NCBI GenBank assembly: GCA_007127255.1
Contig: SKZS01000058.1
Location: 1-13,432, forward strand
Source: Syntrophomonadaceae bacterium
Lineage (GTDB): Bacteria > Bacillota > Dethiobacteria > DTU022
DNA length: 13,432 nucleotides
Direction: 5' to 3'
Shown: positions 1-6,538 of the stretch, piece after piece
Layout: every line of letters begins with the position of its first letter
Numbering within the stretch: position 1 is the stretch's first letter
Position numbers and translations under genes: made by a program
The notes under the pieces: model-generated
Told to the model about the DNA's origin: nothing
The model's database searches: none
What the model saw: only the letters and a program-made list of their open reading frames with translations

Positions 1-268
1 GAACCTGCTTGCCGAGAATTTTCGTCAGAGTGGCAGCTACCGGATCCATCATTAAATCAGGGCTGTGCTTCCCATCCGGACGCCCCAGGTGTGACGCCAG
101 GGCCAACTTCGCACCGTGAGAAAGCAGCATTTCTATTGTAGGCAATGCAGATCTGATCCGACTGTCATCACGGACATTGCCCTCATCCAGGGGGACGTTA
201 AAATCGACCCGCATTAATATTTTTTTACCACTTACGTCAACATCTTCAATACTCTTCTTTTCAATCAA
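1..268 (-). CDS. pgk: Phosphoglycerate kinase, N-terminal 89 codons (cut by window edge)
   Basis: Phosphoglycerate kinase interconverts 1,3-bisphosphoglycerate plus ADP and 3-phosphoglycerate plus ATP in glycolysis and gluconeogenesis, in the cytosol. My translation of the minus strand from 268 downward shows the family's N-terminal hallmarks: RVDFNVPL near residues 20-27, which carries substrate-binding Asp and Asn, a conserved Arg in DDSRIR, and ASHLGRP near residues 57-63, followed by the usual PVA..L...LGK stretch. The frame is intact to base 1, so the C-terminal three quarters, including the nucleotide-binding domain, lie outside the window. The start is a TTG at 268-266, preceded by the purine-rich GGGTGGTGG (283-275) at 6 bases; no ATG fits the expected N-terminus. 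It begins 21 bp after the rpoN stop, so cotranscription with rpoN is likely. The family call is certain; the TTG start is probable, and an ATT two codons upstream is a weaker alternative. Confidence 0.93.
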   Translation of the reverse strand, partial: MIEKKSIEDVDVSGKKILMRVDFNVPLDEGNVRDDSRIRSALPTIEMLLSHGAKLALASHLGRPDGKHSPDLMMDPVAATLTKILGKQV

Positions 269-274
269 TGCAAT

Positions 275-283
275 CCACCACCC
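275..283 (-). promoter_or_regulatory. Ribosome binding site that decides the pgk TTG start
   Basis: GGGTGGTGG on the minus strand lies 6 bases before the TTG at 268-266. It falls in the 21 bp gap between the rpoN stop codon (292-290) and pgk. It is a G-rich, imperfect SD rather than a canonical GGAGG, but it is the only candidate near the conserved N-terminus of phosphoglycerate kinase. Confidence 0.55.
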
Positions 284-289
284 ACTATA

Positions 290-1708
290 TCAAGAATTTC
301 GGCGCTTATATGAGGCAGGGATAGAAATTTCCTCCCTGTATTTAGCAACTGTCCGCCTGGATATATTTATATCCCGTTCTTTTAACAGTTCTGCCAGGCA
401 TTGATCGCTGAGTGGTTTTGTCCGATCCTCTGCCTTGATTAGTTCCTTAATGTAGGTTTTTATACTGTGTGACGAGTAATCTATCCCACCGACACCGGTC
501 AGACCGCTCGAAAAGAAAAACTTGAGGGAGAACAAACCGCGCGGGGTTTGAATATACTTATTGGCGGTGGCCCTGCTAACAGTTGACTCGTGCACTCCTA
601 TATTCAGGGCAACATCCTTTAAAGTAAGCGGTTTGAGCTTTTTAATTCCTTCATCCAAAAATGCCCTTTGGATATCAATAATCTGCTGAGATACCCTGTG
701 CAGGGTTAGACGCCTTTGTTCTATGCTGCGTATCAACCAGAATGCTTTTTCAATTTTATTTTTAACAAAAGCAGCGACCTGTTCATCATCCGAGCTGTTT
801 TTTAGCATCTTCTGGTAAAATGGACTGATCATCAGATTAGGGATGCTGCTTTCATTACCCATTATTACATATTTATTATCAACCTTTTCAACAATCACGT
901 CTGGAATTATATAGCGTGTTTCTTCACCTTCGCCGAAAACCGAGCCCGGTTTAGGGTTTAGAGTACGAATAAACTCAACAGCATCCTGCACTCTTTCTTC
1001 ATTACAGTGAAGGCAGGAAGCTATATAACCATAGCGACCGTCAGCAGCAGCAGGAAGATAATGCTTGACAATCTCGATAGATAGGGGAGGTGGAGAGGTG
1101 AGCTTCTTTAACTGAAGCATCAGGCATTCCTGCAGATTTCGGCAGCCTATACCGGCCGGTTCAAGTTTTTGAACTATCCTAAGCCCCGCTTCAAGCTCTT
1201 TTCTACTTACACCGAGAGCTGAAGTCAGATCCTCCAACTCCCCCTGTAAATAACCATTTTGATCAAGGTTTCCAACCAGATAAGCAGCAATACTATACTG
1301 CCGCCTGGGTAGCGAAAGCATACGCAGTTGACCAAGCAGATCCTCGACCATGGTCCCTTCTATTCCCGCACAGTTTTCTATCGCAGACTGGTATTCTGAT
1401 TTATCAGAAGGCTTGCCGGGCGCTGTTCTTGTGATATCAAGATCCATGTCGCGAAAATATTCTTCCCATGGAAACTCATCTTCAACAGATTTCTCTATAT
1501 TTGTCTCCGCCAGCAATTCAGTTTCTTCATTTTGCTCTGCTTCCTTGGTTTCCATAACTTCGAGAGCCGGGTTATTAAGCAAAGCTTCCTGAATATGATC
1601 CTGCAGTTCAAGGGCGGAATACTGCAGCAGGGTTATGGCCAGCTTCAACTCCGGCGTCATGATTAGCTTCTGAGTCTGTTCCAATTTTAAGTTATAATCG
1701 AGTTTCAC
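290..1708 (-). CDS. rpoN: RNA polymerase sigma-54 factor
   Basis: This 472-residue protein is sigma-54 (RpoN; SigL in Bacillus). It directs core RNA polymerase to -24/-12 promoters and needs an AAA+ activator to open DNA. Visible parts in order: the Gln/Leu-rich region I at about 5-48, which contacts the activator (LEQTQKL, LQYSALELQ, NNPALE); an acidic linker at about 50-95; the core-binding region at about 105-290, including NPKPG at 251; a helix-turn-helix at about 361-385 (LTLKDVALNIGVHESTVSRA) that reads the -12 element; and the RpoN box at 450-459, SRRTVAKYRE, which reads the -24 element. The canonical box begins with Ala, here Ser. Length is normal and no domain is missing. The start is GTG at 1708-1706 behind GGGAGGGG about 6 bases upstream. 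The gene follows whiA by 112 bp and precedes pgk by 21 bp. The regulated genes and activators are not in the window. Confidence 0.97.
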   Translation of the reverse strand: MKLDYNLKLEQTQKLIMTPELKLAITLLQYSALELQDHIQEALLNNPALEVMETKEAEQNEETELLAETNIEKSVEDEFPWEEYFRDMDLDITRTAPGKPSDKSEYQSAIENCAGIEGTMVEDLLGQLRMLSLPRRQYSIAAYLVGNLDQNGYLQGELEDLTSALGVSRKELEAGLRIVQKLEPAGIGCRNLQECLMLQLKKLTSPPPLSIEIVKHYLPAAADGRYGYIASCLHCNEERVQDAVEFIRTLNPKPGSVFGEGEETRYIIPDVIVEKVDNKYVIMGNESSIPNLMISPFYQKMLKNSSDDEQVAAFVKNKIEKAFWLIRSIEQRRLTLHRVSQQIIDIQRAFLDEGIKKLKPLTLKDVALNIGVHESTVSRATANKYIQTPRGLFSLKFFFSSGLTGVGGIDYSSHSIKTYIKELIKAEDRTKPLSDQCLAELLKERDINISRRTVAKYREEISIPASYKRRNS

Positions 1709-1770
1709 AGCATCCCCTCCCTTCTGAAGCAGCGCTCCGTTTTAAAAGAGGCTTTGTGCATATTTCGCTA

Positions 1771-1804
1771 CTGTTCCTTCAATTCCTTCTATTTAATTGA
1801 ACAG
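1771..1804. repeat. Bulged inverted repeat in the whiA-rpoN gap
   Basis: On the minus strand CTGTTCAATT is followed after 10 bases by AATTG, a 4-base bulge AAGG, then AACAG. The two 10-base arms therefore pair fully except for the bulge. The sequence is AT-rich and no U-run follows on either strand, so it does not read as an intrinsic terminator. It could be a regulator's operator or an RNA fold in the rpoN leader. It directly abuts the sigma-54-like promoter at 1805-1821 on the plus strand. Function is unknown. Confidence 0.45.
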
Positions 1805-1821
1805 CTGGCATGATCTTTGCT
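1805..1821 (+). promoter_or_regulatory. Candidate sigma-54 (-24/-12) promoter, antisense to whiA
   Basis: CTGGCATGATCTTTGCT on the plus strand matches the sigma-54 consensus YTGGCACG-N4-TTGCW at all but one position (T for C in CAC). The GG (1807-1808) and GC (1819-1820) have the obligatory 10-base gap. Predicted transcription would start near 1832 and run on the plus strand into the 3' end of whiA, antisense to it. No coding region with a ribosome binding site lies immediately downstream on that strand. It sits next to rpoN, the gene for the sigma factor that would use it. The match is visible in the sequence; activity is inference. Confidence 0.4.
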
Positions 1822-2765
1822 TAAGAGTGTGCAGAATTAGTTTTGAAAACGATTTTTTCCAGCTGCTTAAAGCGGTGACTCATCCCCGACTTGCCTACCG
1901 GCGGTTCGATCATCTCACCCAGCTCTTTCAGGGAAGCTTCTGGAAAACTTTTTCTAAGATATGCTGCTTGCCGTAAAGCAGGGGTCAGGTTATCCAGACC
2001 GATCAAATTGTCAACCCTGGCAATGATCTCAAGCTGCTGCTGCGCAGAGGCTACTACTTTTTCAAGATTTGCCGTTTCAAAGTTAACAAGACGGTTTACC
2101 TGGTTACGCATACTTTTAACAACTCTCATGCTTTCCAGCTGCAGGAGAGTGCTCCCGGCACCTATTATTCGCAGGTAATCAGCCATAGCCTCTGCATTCT
2201 TAAAGTAGATATACACACTGCCATTCCTTTTCCTGATCAAAGGCTCCAGGTTATAGGACTGCAGCGTTTTTTGATAAACCTGGGCATCATCGTAATTGTT
2301 GCAGTTAAGTTCCAGGTGATAACCGGAACGCCGTGATATACTTATACTGCCTCCGGCCAAAAAAGCACCCCGCAAGAATGCTCTTCTGCAGCATGTTCTT
2401 CTCGGTACAGCCGTAAATAAGCGGGGCAGGGTAAGCTGCCGTCCCGCTTCTTTCAAGTCAAGATAGATCAACAAAGCATCTACCTGTTCATACCCGTAAA
2501 CACGAACTATAAACTGGCTCTTATGAAACCGCTTTTCCTGCTGCTTGAGAATAACGGGTGAAGCGACCCCGGCCAGCCGAAGGAGGCTAAAAAGTCTGCG
2601 AGCCACAGCATAATCATCAACAGCAATGCTTAGGATACGGGTATTATGCCGGATAGTGTAATATCCGTTTCTGAGCATAAGAGCTTTCAGCTCCCAGGAG
2701 CTGCAGCAGGCCAGCGATTCTTCAGACCTGGCCAGTTCTTGTTTTACCTGCCTGGTCAAAGACAA
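1821..2765 (-). CDS. whiA: WhiA family DNA-binding protein
   Basis: WhiA combines a LAGLIDADG-like homing-endonuclease fold without nuclease activity and a C-terminal helix-turn-helix. In actinobacteria it activates sporulation septation genes; in Bacillus (YvcL) it affects cell division and chromosome segregation. From the proposed start the protein has 314 residues. Visible parts: the N-terminal LSLTRQVKQELA, the conserved CCRRAFLRGAFLAGGSIS near 125-142, and the C-terminal SLKELGEMIEPPVGKSGMSHR near 272-293, which is the WhiA DNA-binding segment. The frame could begin at the ATG at 2786, which overlaps the rapZ stop by 4 bases, but that ATG has no SD. The TTG at 2765 has GGAGGA 9 bases upstream, and there the protein aligns in register with my recollection of the Bacillus N-terminus (MSF.SETKKEL). 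I therefore chose 2765. It lies 17 bp after rapZ and is almost certainly cotranscribed with it. The usual intervening gene yvcK is absent. Confidence 0.94.
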   Translation of the reverse strand: MSLTRQVKQELARSEESLACCSSWELKALMLRNGYYTIRHNTRILSIAVDDYAVARRLFSLLRLAGVASPVILKQQEKRFHKSQFIVRVYGYEQVDALLIYLDLKEAGRQLTLPRLFTAVPRRTCCRRAFLRGAFLAGGSISISRRSGYHLELNCNNYDDAQVYQKTLQSYNLEPLIRKRNGSVYIYFKNAEAMADYLRIIGAGSTLLQLESMRVVKSMRNQVNRLVNFETANLEKVVASAQQQLEIIARVDNLIGLDNLTPALRQAAYLRKSFPEASLKELGEMIEPPVGKSGMSHRFKQLEKIVFKTNSAHS

Positions 2766-2774
2766 TTGCTTATC

Positions 2775-2780
2775 TCCTCC
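2775..2780 (-). promoter_or_regulatory. Ribosome binding site that decides the whiA TTG start
   Basis: GGAGGA on the minus strand lies 9 bases before TTG 2765-2763. It would fall inside the coding sequence if the upstream ATG at 2786 were used. That ATG is preceded only by A/T-rich sequence, so the TTG is the better start. Confidence 0.7.
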
Positions 2781-2782
2781 GG

Positions 2783-3652
2783 TCATTTTTTATAAATATC
2801 TCTATGTTCAACATACAGGTTATAGCGAGAACCCAGCGCCCTCCCGAGCTCATCTGCGATAACTACTGAACGATGCTTGCCTCCTGTACAGCCAACGGTT
2901 ACCACCAGGCTGGTTTTACCTTCCTTCACATAAAAAGGTATGGAGAACTCCAGCAGGTCTTTGACCTTGGTAAAATAGCTGGCGGTCTCCCCCCAGCGCC
3001 AGAGATATTCTTTTACCTGGTCTTCTTCACCGGTTAAGGATTTTAAGTGATCGACATAATGGGGGTTAGGTAAGAATCGCACATCGAAAACCAGGTCGGC
3101 GTCAGGAGGCAGCCCGTATTTAAAACCAAATGAAACGATGCGGATCTGCATGTTCTTTTCTCGCTGTTCGGGCTCATATAGCTCTACGATCCTGGCTTTT
3201 AATTCCCAGGGTTTAAGCGCAGAAGTATCAATTTCCTGGCTGGCCTTGCCCCTGATCACGCTTAAAGCTTCCCGTTCTTTGTTAATCGCTTCCGGCAAAC
3301 TCATATTCCCAAGAGGGTGACGGCGACGCGTTTCTTTAAAGCGCCTGATTAAAACCTGGTCATCAGCGGTCAGAAAAAGAATCTCGTAATCTGCTTTACG
3401 CTGATCCAATTCCTGCAAGGCTTCAAATAGATCTTCAAAAAATGCTGCTCCACGCATGTCACAAACCAGGGCCACTTTCTTGTTTTCAGATTGCAGAAAC
3501 AGGTCTGCAAATTTAGGAATAAGGGTAGGCGGCATATTATCTACACAGTAATAGCCTAGATCTTCGAAGCAATTCAGAGCATGACTCTTACCCGCTCCGG
3601 ACAACCCTGTAATTAAAACTACGCGAATGGCGCCTTCATCACCGCTCATCAT
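2783..3652 (-). CDS. rapZ: RapZ family P-loop nucleotide-binding protein (YvcJ)
   Basis: RapZ/YvcJ is a cytosolic P-loop protein of about 290 residues that hydrolyses nucleotides. In E. coli it is an RNA-binding adaptor that delivers the small RNA GlmZ to RNase E and so controls GlmS; in Bacillus YvcJ influences competence. The protein (289 residues from this start) shows Walker A GLSGAGKS near 16-23, then the family's ALNCFEDLGYYCVDNMPP, a Walker B-like VALVCDMRG, DLVFDVRFLPNPHYVDHL in the C-terminal half and VGCTGGKHRSVVIADEL near the end. The open frame extends to an ATG at 3715, overlapping the HAD gene, but GGGGGG (3663-3658) precedes the tandem ATGs at 3652 and 3649 by 5 and 8 bases, so the start is one of these. 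It lies 22 bp after the HAD gene and 17 bp before whiA. The family call is firm; the RNA-adaptor role known from E. coli may not apply. Confidence 0.95.
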   Translation of the reverse strand: MMSGDEGAIRVVLITGLSGAGKSHALNCFEDLGYYCVDNMPPTLIPKFADLFLQSENKKVALVCDMRGAAFFEDLFEALQELDQRKADYEILFLTADDQVLIRRFKETRRRHPLGNMSLPEAINKEREALSVIRGKASQEIDTSALKPWELKARIVELYEPEQREKNMQIRIVSFGFKYGLPPDADLVFDVRFLPNPHYVDHLKSLTGEEDQVKEYLWRWGETASYFTKVKDLLEFSIPFYVKEGKTSLVVTVGCTGGKHRSVVIADELGRALGSRYNLYVEHRDIYKK

Positions 3653-3657
3653 ATCAT

Positions 3658-3663
3658 CCCCCC
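3658..3663 (-). promoter_or_regulatory. Ribosome binding site for rapZ
   Basis: A run of six G on the minus strand lies 5 bases before ATG 3652 and 8 bases before ATG 3649. It favours these over the longer frame beginning at 3715 and places the rapZ start after the HAD stop codon (3677-3675). Confidence 0.55.
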
Positions 3664-3674
3664 GTTTGACAGTT

Positions 3675-4505
3675 TTATTCCTGGTGAAAAGACATATCGA
3701 GGACATATTTTTCAATCACTTCTGCCACTCCATCTTCATTATTTGAAGCAGTAACCAGATCGGCAGCCTGCAGCACTGCCGGACGAGCGTTACTCACGGC
3801 TACTCCCAGACCGGCAAATTTAACCATGTCAAGATCATTATATCCGTCACCAAAAGCAATTACTTCTTCCTGCTTTATCCCTTCCTGTTCGGCAAACCAG
3901 CGCAAAGTCTGGCCTTTTGTCGCTTTTTGATCTGTAATTTCGAGAAAGTACGGTCGTGACTGGAGAATTGAAAGCCTTTCCCCAAAACCATCTTTTAACC
4001 CTGCTTCAATACCGTCAATATTTCCATCCCAGCATATTATACTAATTTTTGTAGGCTTTGCCCCGTTGCCAATTAAAAAAGAGCTCAACTTGCCAACCGG
4101 TTGCAATTCAACCCTGGTCAGGGCCTGGTAGTACTGGGAATATTGATTCTCTTCACTGATATAGAGGTTGTCATTTATAAAAACACTGACATGTGAGCCT
4201 TTGCGCTCGGCTTCTTCGGCAACGGCTACCGCCAATTCGTTATTAAGAGGCTGATGATAGAGAATTTGCCTGCTTTTCGCTTTTTTTATCAAAGCTCCAT
4301 GATAATTTATCAGGGGGCAGTCGCCGTCGAGTTCAAGGTCGTCAAGATATGAAACACTGGTTTTAAACATTCTGCCCGTGGCAATAATAAAACGGACACC
4401 CTTATCTACAGCCTTACGGATAGCATCCTTATTCCTGGCAGATATTTTTGAGTTTTCATCGAGAAGTGTATCATCTAAGTCCGCAGCAATCAGGCGGAAA
4501 CGCAT
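3675..4505 (-). CDS. HAD superfamily phosphatase, Cof subfamily (IIB)
   Basis: This 276-residue protein belongs to the Cof-type haloacid-dehalogenase phosphatases, cytosolic Mg-dependent enzymes that dephosphorylate sugar phosphates, flavin mononucleotide, pyridoxal phosphate or similar small molecules. Motif I is DLDDT (Asp9 nucleophile, Asp11 acid/base), motif II is IIATGR with Thr, motif III is the Lys in ATKGQTL, and motif IV is FGDGYNDLDM. The segment between motifs II and III is the alpha/beta cap of type IIB. All catalytic residues are present. The frame can be extended to an ATG at 4535, but GAGGTG (4518-4513) lies 7 bases before the ATG at 4505, and there the protein begins MRFRLIAADLDDT as is usual. 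The true substrate cannot be told from sequence. It sits between uvrC (110 bp upstream) and rapZ (22 bp downstream) and probably heads the transcript that carries rapZ, whiA and rpoN. Confidence 0.92.
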   Translation of the reverse strand: MRFRLIAADLDDTLLDENSKISARNKDAIRKAVDKGVRFIIATGRMFKTSVSYLDDLELDGDCPLINYHGALIKKAKSRQILYHQPLNNELAVAVAEEAERKGSHVSVFINDNLYISEENQYSQYYQALTRVELQPVGKLSSFLIGNGAKPTKISIICWDGNIDGIEAGLKDGFGERLSILQSRPYFLEITDQKATKGQTLRWFAEQEGIKQEEVIAFGDGYNDLDMVKFAGLGVAVSNARPAVLQAADLVTASNNEDGVAEVIEKYVLDMSFHQE

Positions 4506-4547
4506 CAGGCAGCACCTCGGTATCATAAGTTTCATACATATACTTAC

Positions 4548-4556
4548 AGTATAGCA
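4548..4556 (-). promoter_or_regulatory. Extended -10 promoter before the HAD gene
   Basis: The minus strand reads TGCTATACT from 4556 to 4548: a TGn extension and a TATACT -10 box one base off TATAAT. No good TTGACA-like -35 box lies 16-18 bases upstream, as is common for extended -10 promoters. Transcription would begin near 4541, giving a leader of about 36 bases before ATG 4505. It sits in the 110 bp gap after uvrC, the second-longest gap in the window. Confidence 0.5.
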
Positions 4557-4615
4557 TAAACATTAACGGCATTTTAGAAACAGCCGATATTCATTGCAGT
4601 ACTTTTACCAGGCTT

Positions 4616-6463
4616 TTATTCTTCGCGAAGGTGGCGGTATATAGAAGCGGCCAGGGAGCGATTTATTGAGGGAACTTCTTCCAACTGATCAACTGAAGCC
4701 TTCATGATGTTCTCAACACTGCCAAAATGGTTAAGCAGTGCAGTGCGCCGCGCTGAACCAATACCCGGTATATCTTCCAGCATGGAGTGTATACTGCGGC
4801 GGATACGGCGCCTGCGGTGCCCGCTGATAGCAAAACGGTGAACTTCATCCCGAATACGCTGCAGCAATTGGAGTAGAGAATTGTTGGCTGCGAAACGAAT
4901 TGGCTGCGAAACCTTCGTCATGAACAATTGATCGGGGTTTTTAGCCAGGGCAATCAGCGGAACTCCCTCCAGGGGAGTTCCATGCAGAGCTTCAACTGCT
5001 GTATTTAACTGGCCCCTGCCGCCGTCAATAAGAATCATGTCTGGCTTGCTCCATTTTTCACGGTAAGCTCTTCTTTCTAAAACTTCATATAGAGCAGCGT
5101 AATCATCACCGCGCGGTGCCTGCTTTATATTAAACATCCTGTAATCGTCCTTACAAGGCTCGCCTTGTTGAAATACTACCATGGCTCCAACCGTTTCACC
5201 GCCCCGCAGGTGGGAAATGTCATAGCCTTCTATCCTGCCCGGCGGCACTTCCAGACCCAGCAAACGCGCTAACTCTACCAGGGGTTCTTCAGTCTTCCGT
5301 CTACGCTGCTCTTCTTCTTCCTGCAGACGAAGGAGGCAGTTGCGCTTGGCCAAATCGATCATTTTTTTTAGGGAACCCCGCTTTGGAATACTTAGTTTGA
5401 CTTTCCGGCCCGCTTTACCTTTTAACCACTGAAGAAGCAGATCCTTATCATCAGGCTGATCAGAAGACACAATCTCAACTGGGAGATCTTCCTCACGGCT
5501 GTAATAATTTTTAATGAATGAAGAAATCACTTCCTGGTTATCAACCCCTTCTGTTCCGCTGAGAGAAAAAAAATCCTGTCTTAACAATTTACCGCCCCTG
5601 ACCTGAAATAGATGAACCGCAGCATAGCCTCCCTGTCTGGCCAGGGCCAAAAAATCACGATCGACATTATTCTCCAGCAAAAGCACCTTTTGCTGCTGAC
5701 CGGCTACACGCTGCAACGACAAGAGACGATCCCGGATCACGGCTGCTGCTTCAAAACGCTGCTCAGCAGAGGCCTCCTCCATCTGTCGTTTCAATTTTTC
5801 TTCCAGTTCACTGTAACGCCCCTGTAAAAACAGGACCACCTGGTTGACAATTATCTCATAATCATCAGGTGAAACCGCTTCCCGACCGCGACAGGGAGCA
5901 AGGCAGCGTTTCATTTGTTGATTCAGACAGGGGCGATCCGAAGAAGGGCTGCCTGCAAGTGGCTGCCTGCAGCGGCGTAATGGAAATATTGAACTCAGCA
6001 GGCGCATAGTTTCCCGCACTGCCTTGACATCTGTGTAGGGGCCAAAGCGGCGTTCTTCTTTACCCGGCGCGGGACTGTAACGGCCGCGGTTGCTTCCCCT
6101 TTGGGAAAGACGCAGCAGCTCGAGGCGCGGGTATAAATCTGCCGTCAGAATCAGGTAGGGATAATCCTTGTCATCTTTAAGATTTACATTAAAACGGGGA
6201 CGATATTCCTTAATCAGGTTACATTCCAAAATCAGGGCCTCAACTTCGCTATCAGTTACAACAAAATCCAAATCTGCCAGCCTGGCCTGAAGTGACTTAA
6301 GACGTGGTGAACCTTCCGTATTTTCTGAAAGATATGAACGCACCCGCCGGCGCAGTGACATTGCTTTCCCCACATATATGACCCGATCGCTCTCGTCCTT
6401 TAACAAATAAACACCCGGCTGGTCAGGCAAGCGTCTAACTTTTTCTTTCATCAGCTCAATCAT
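4616..6463 (-). CDS. uvrC: UvrABC excinuclease subunit C
   Basis: UvrC makes the two incisions flanking DNA damage after UvrA and UvrB have located it. The protein has 615 residues, normal for the family. In order: a GIY-YIG nuclease domain at about 13-95 (GVYLL, VIYVGKA) for the 3' cut; a four-cysteine motif at about 166-192 (Cys-x13-Cys-x7-Cys-x3-Cys) of the type shown to hold an iron-sulfur cluster in E. coli UvrC; a UVR domain at about 215-250 that binds UvrB; the RNase H-like endonuclease for the 5' cut, with GYDISH, GDDY, LIDGG and RDEVH carrying the equivalents of E. coli Asp399, Asp438, Asp466 and His538; and a C-terminal helix-hairpin-helix pair (LEDIPGIG, LEEVPSI) that binds DNA. 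The ATG at 6463 follows GAGGT at about 7 bases. It lies 75 bp after uvrA, and cotranscription is likely. Confidence 0.98.
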   Translation of the reverse strand: MIELMKEKVRRLPDQPGVYLLKDESDRVIYVGKAMSLRRRVRSYLSENTEGSPRLKSLQARLADLDFVVTDSEVEALILECNLIKEYRPRFNVNLKDDKDYPYLILTADLYPRLELLRLSQRGSNRGRYSPAPGKEERRFGPYTDVKAVRETMRLLSSIFPLRRCRQPLAGSPSSDRPCLNQQMKRCLAPCRGREAVSPDDYEIIVNQVVLFLQGRYSELEEKLKRQMEEASAEQRFEAAAVIRDRLLSLQRVAGQQQKVLLLENNVDRDFLALARQGGYAAVHLFQVRGGKLLRQDFFSLSGTEGVDNQEVISSFIKNYYSREEDLPVEIVSSDQPDDKDLLLQWLKGKAGRKVKLSIPKRGSLKKMIDLAKRNCLLRLQEEEEQRRRKTEEPLVELARLLGLEVPPGRIEGYDISHLRGGETVGAMVVFQQGEPCKDDYRMFNIKQAPRGDDYAALYEVLERRAYREKWSKPDMILIDGGRGQLNTAVEALHGTPLEGVPLIALAKNPDQLFMTKVSQPIRFAANNSLLQLLQRIRDEVHRFAISGHRRRRIRRSIHSMLEDIPGIGSARRTALLNHFGSVENIMKASVDQLEEVPSINRSLAASIYRHLREE

Positions 6464-6538
6464 CTTAAAACCTCACAAGTTGTACTCGCCCCTGTTTTTA
6501 TGCTCCCCTGCATAGTGACGTTTGCGGTATTATCCACT

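Noticed and set aside
1891..2178. Plus-strand open frame of 95 codons downstream of the sigma-54-like promoter
   Set aside because: It starts about 60 bases after the predicted transcription start, but it has no SD, shows no recognisable domain and is a mirror of the conserved whiA C-terminus.
4920..4931. Second LexA-like site GAACAATTGATC within uvrC
   Set aside because: One half-site is mismatched (GATC for GTTC), and the site is internal to a conserved coding region.
6499..6514. Small hairpin TATGC-6-GCATA in the uvrA-uvrC gap, considered as a terminator
   Set aside because: The stem is only 5 bp and is not followed by a T-run on the minus strand, so it does not qualify as an intrinsic terminator. 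uvrA and uvrC are more likely cotranscribed.
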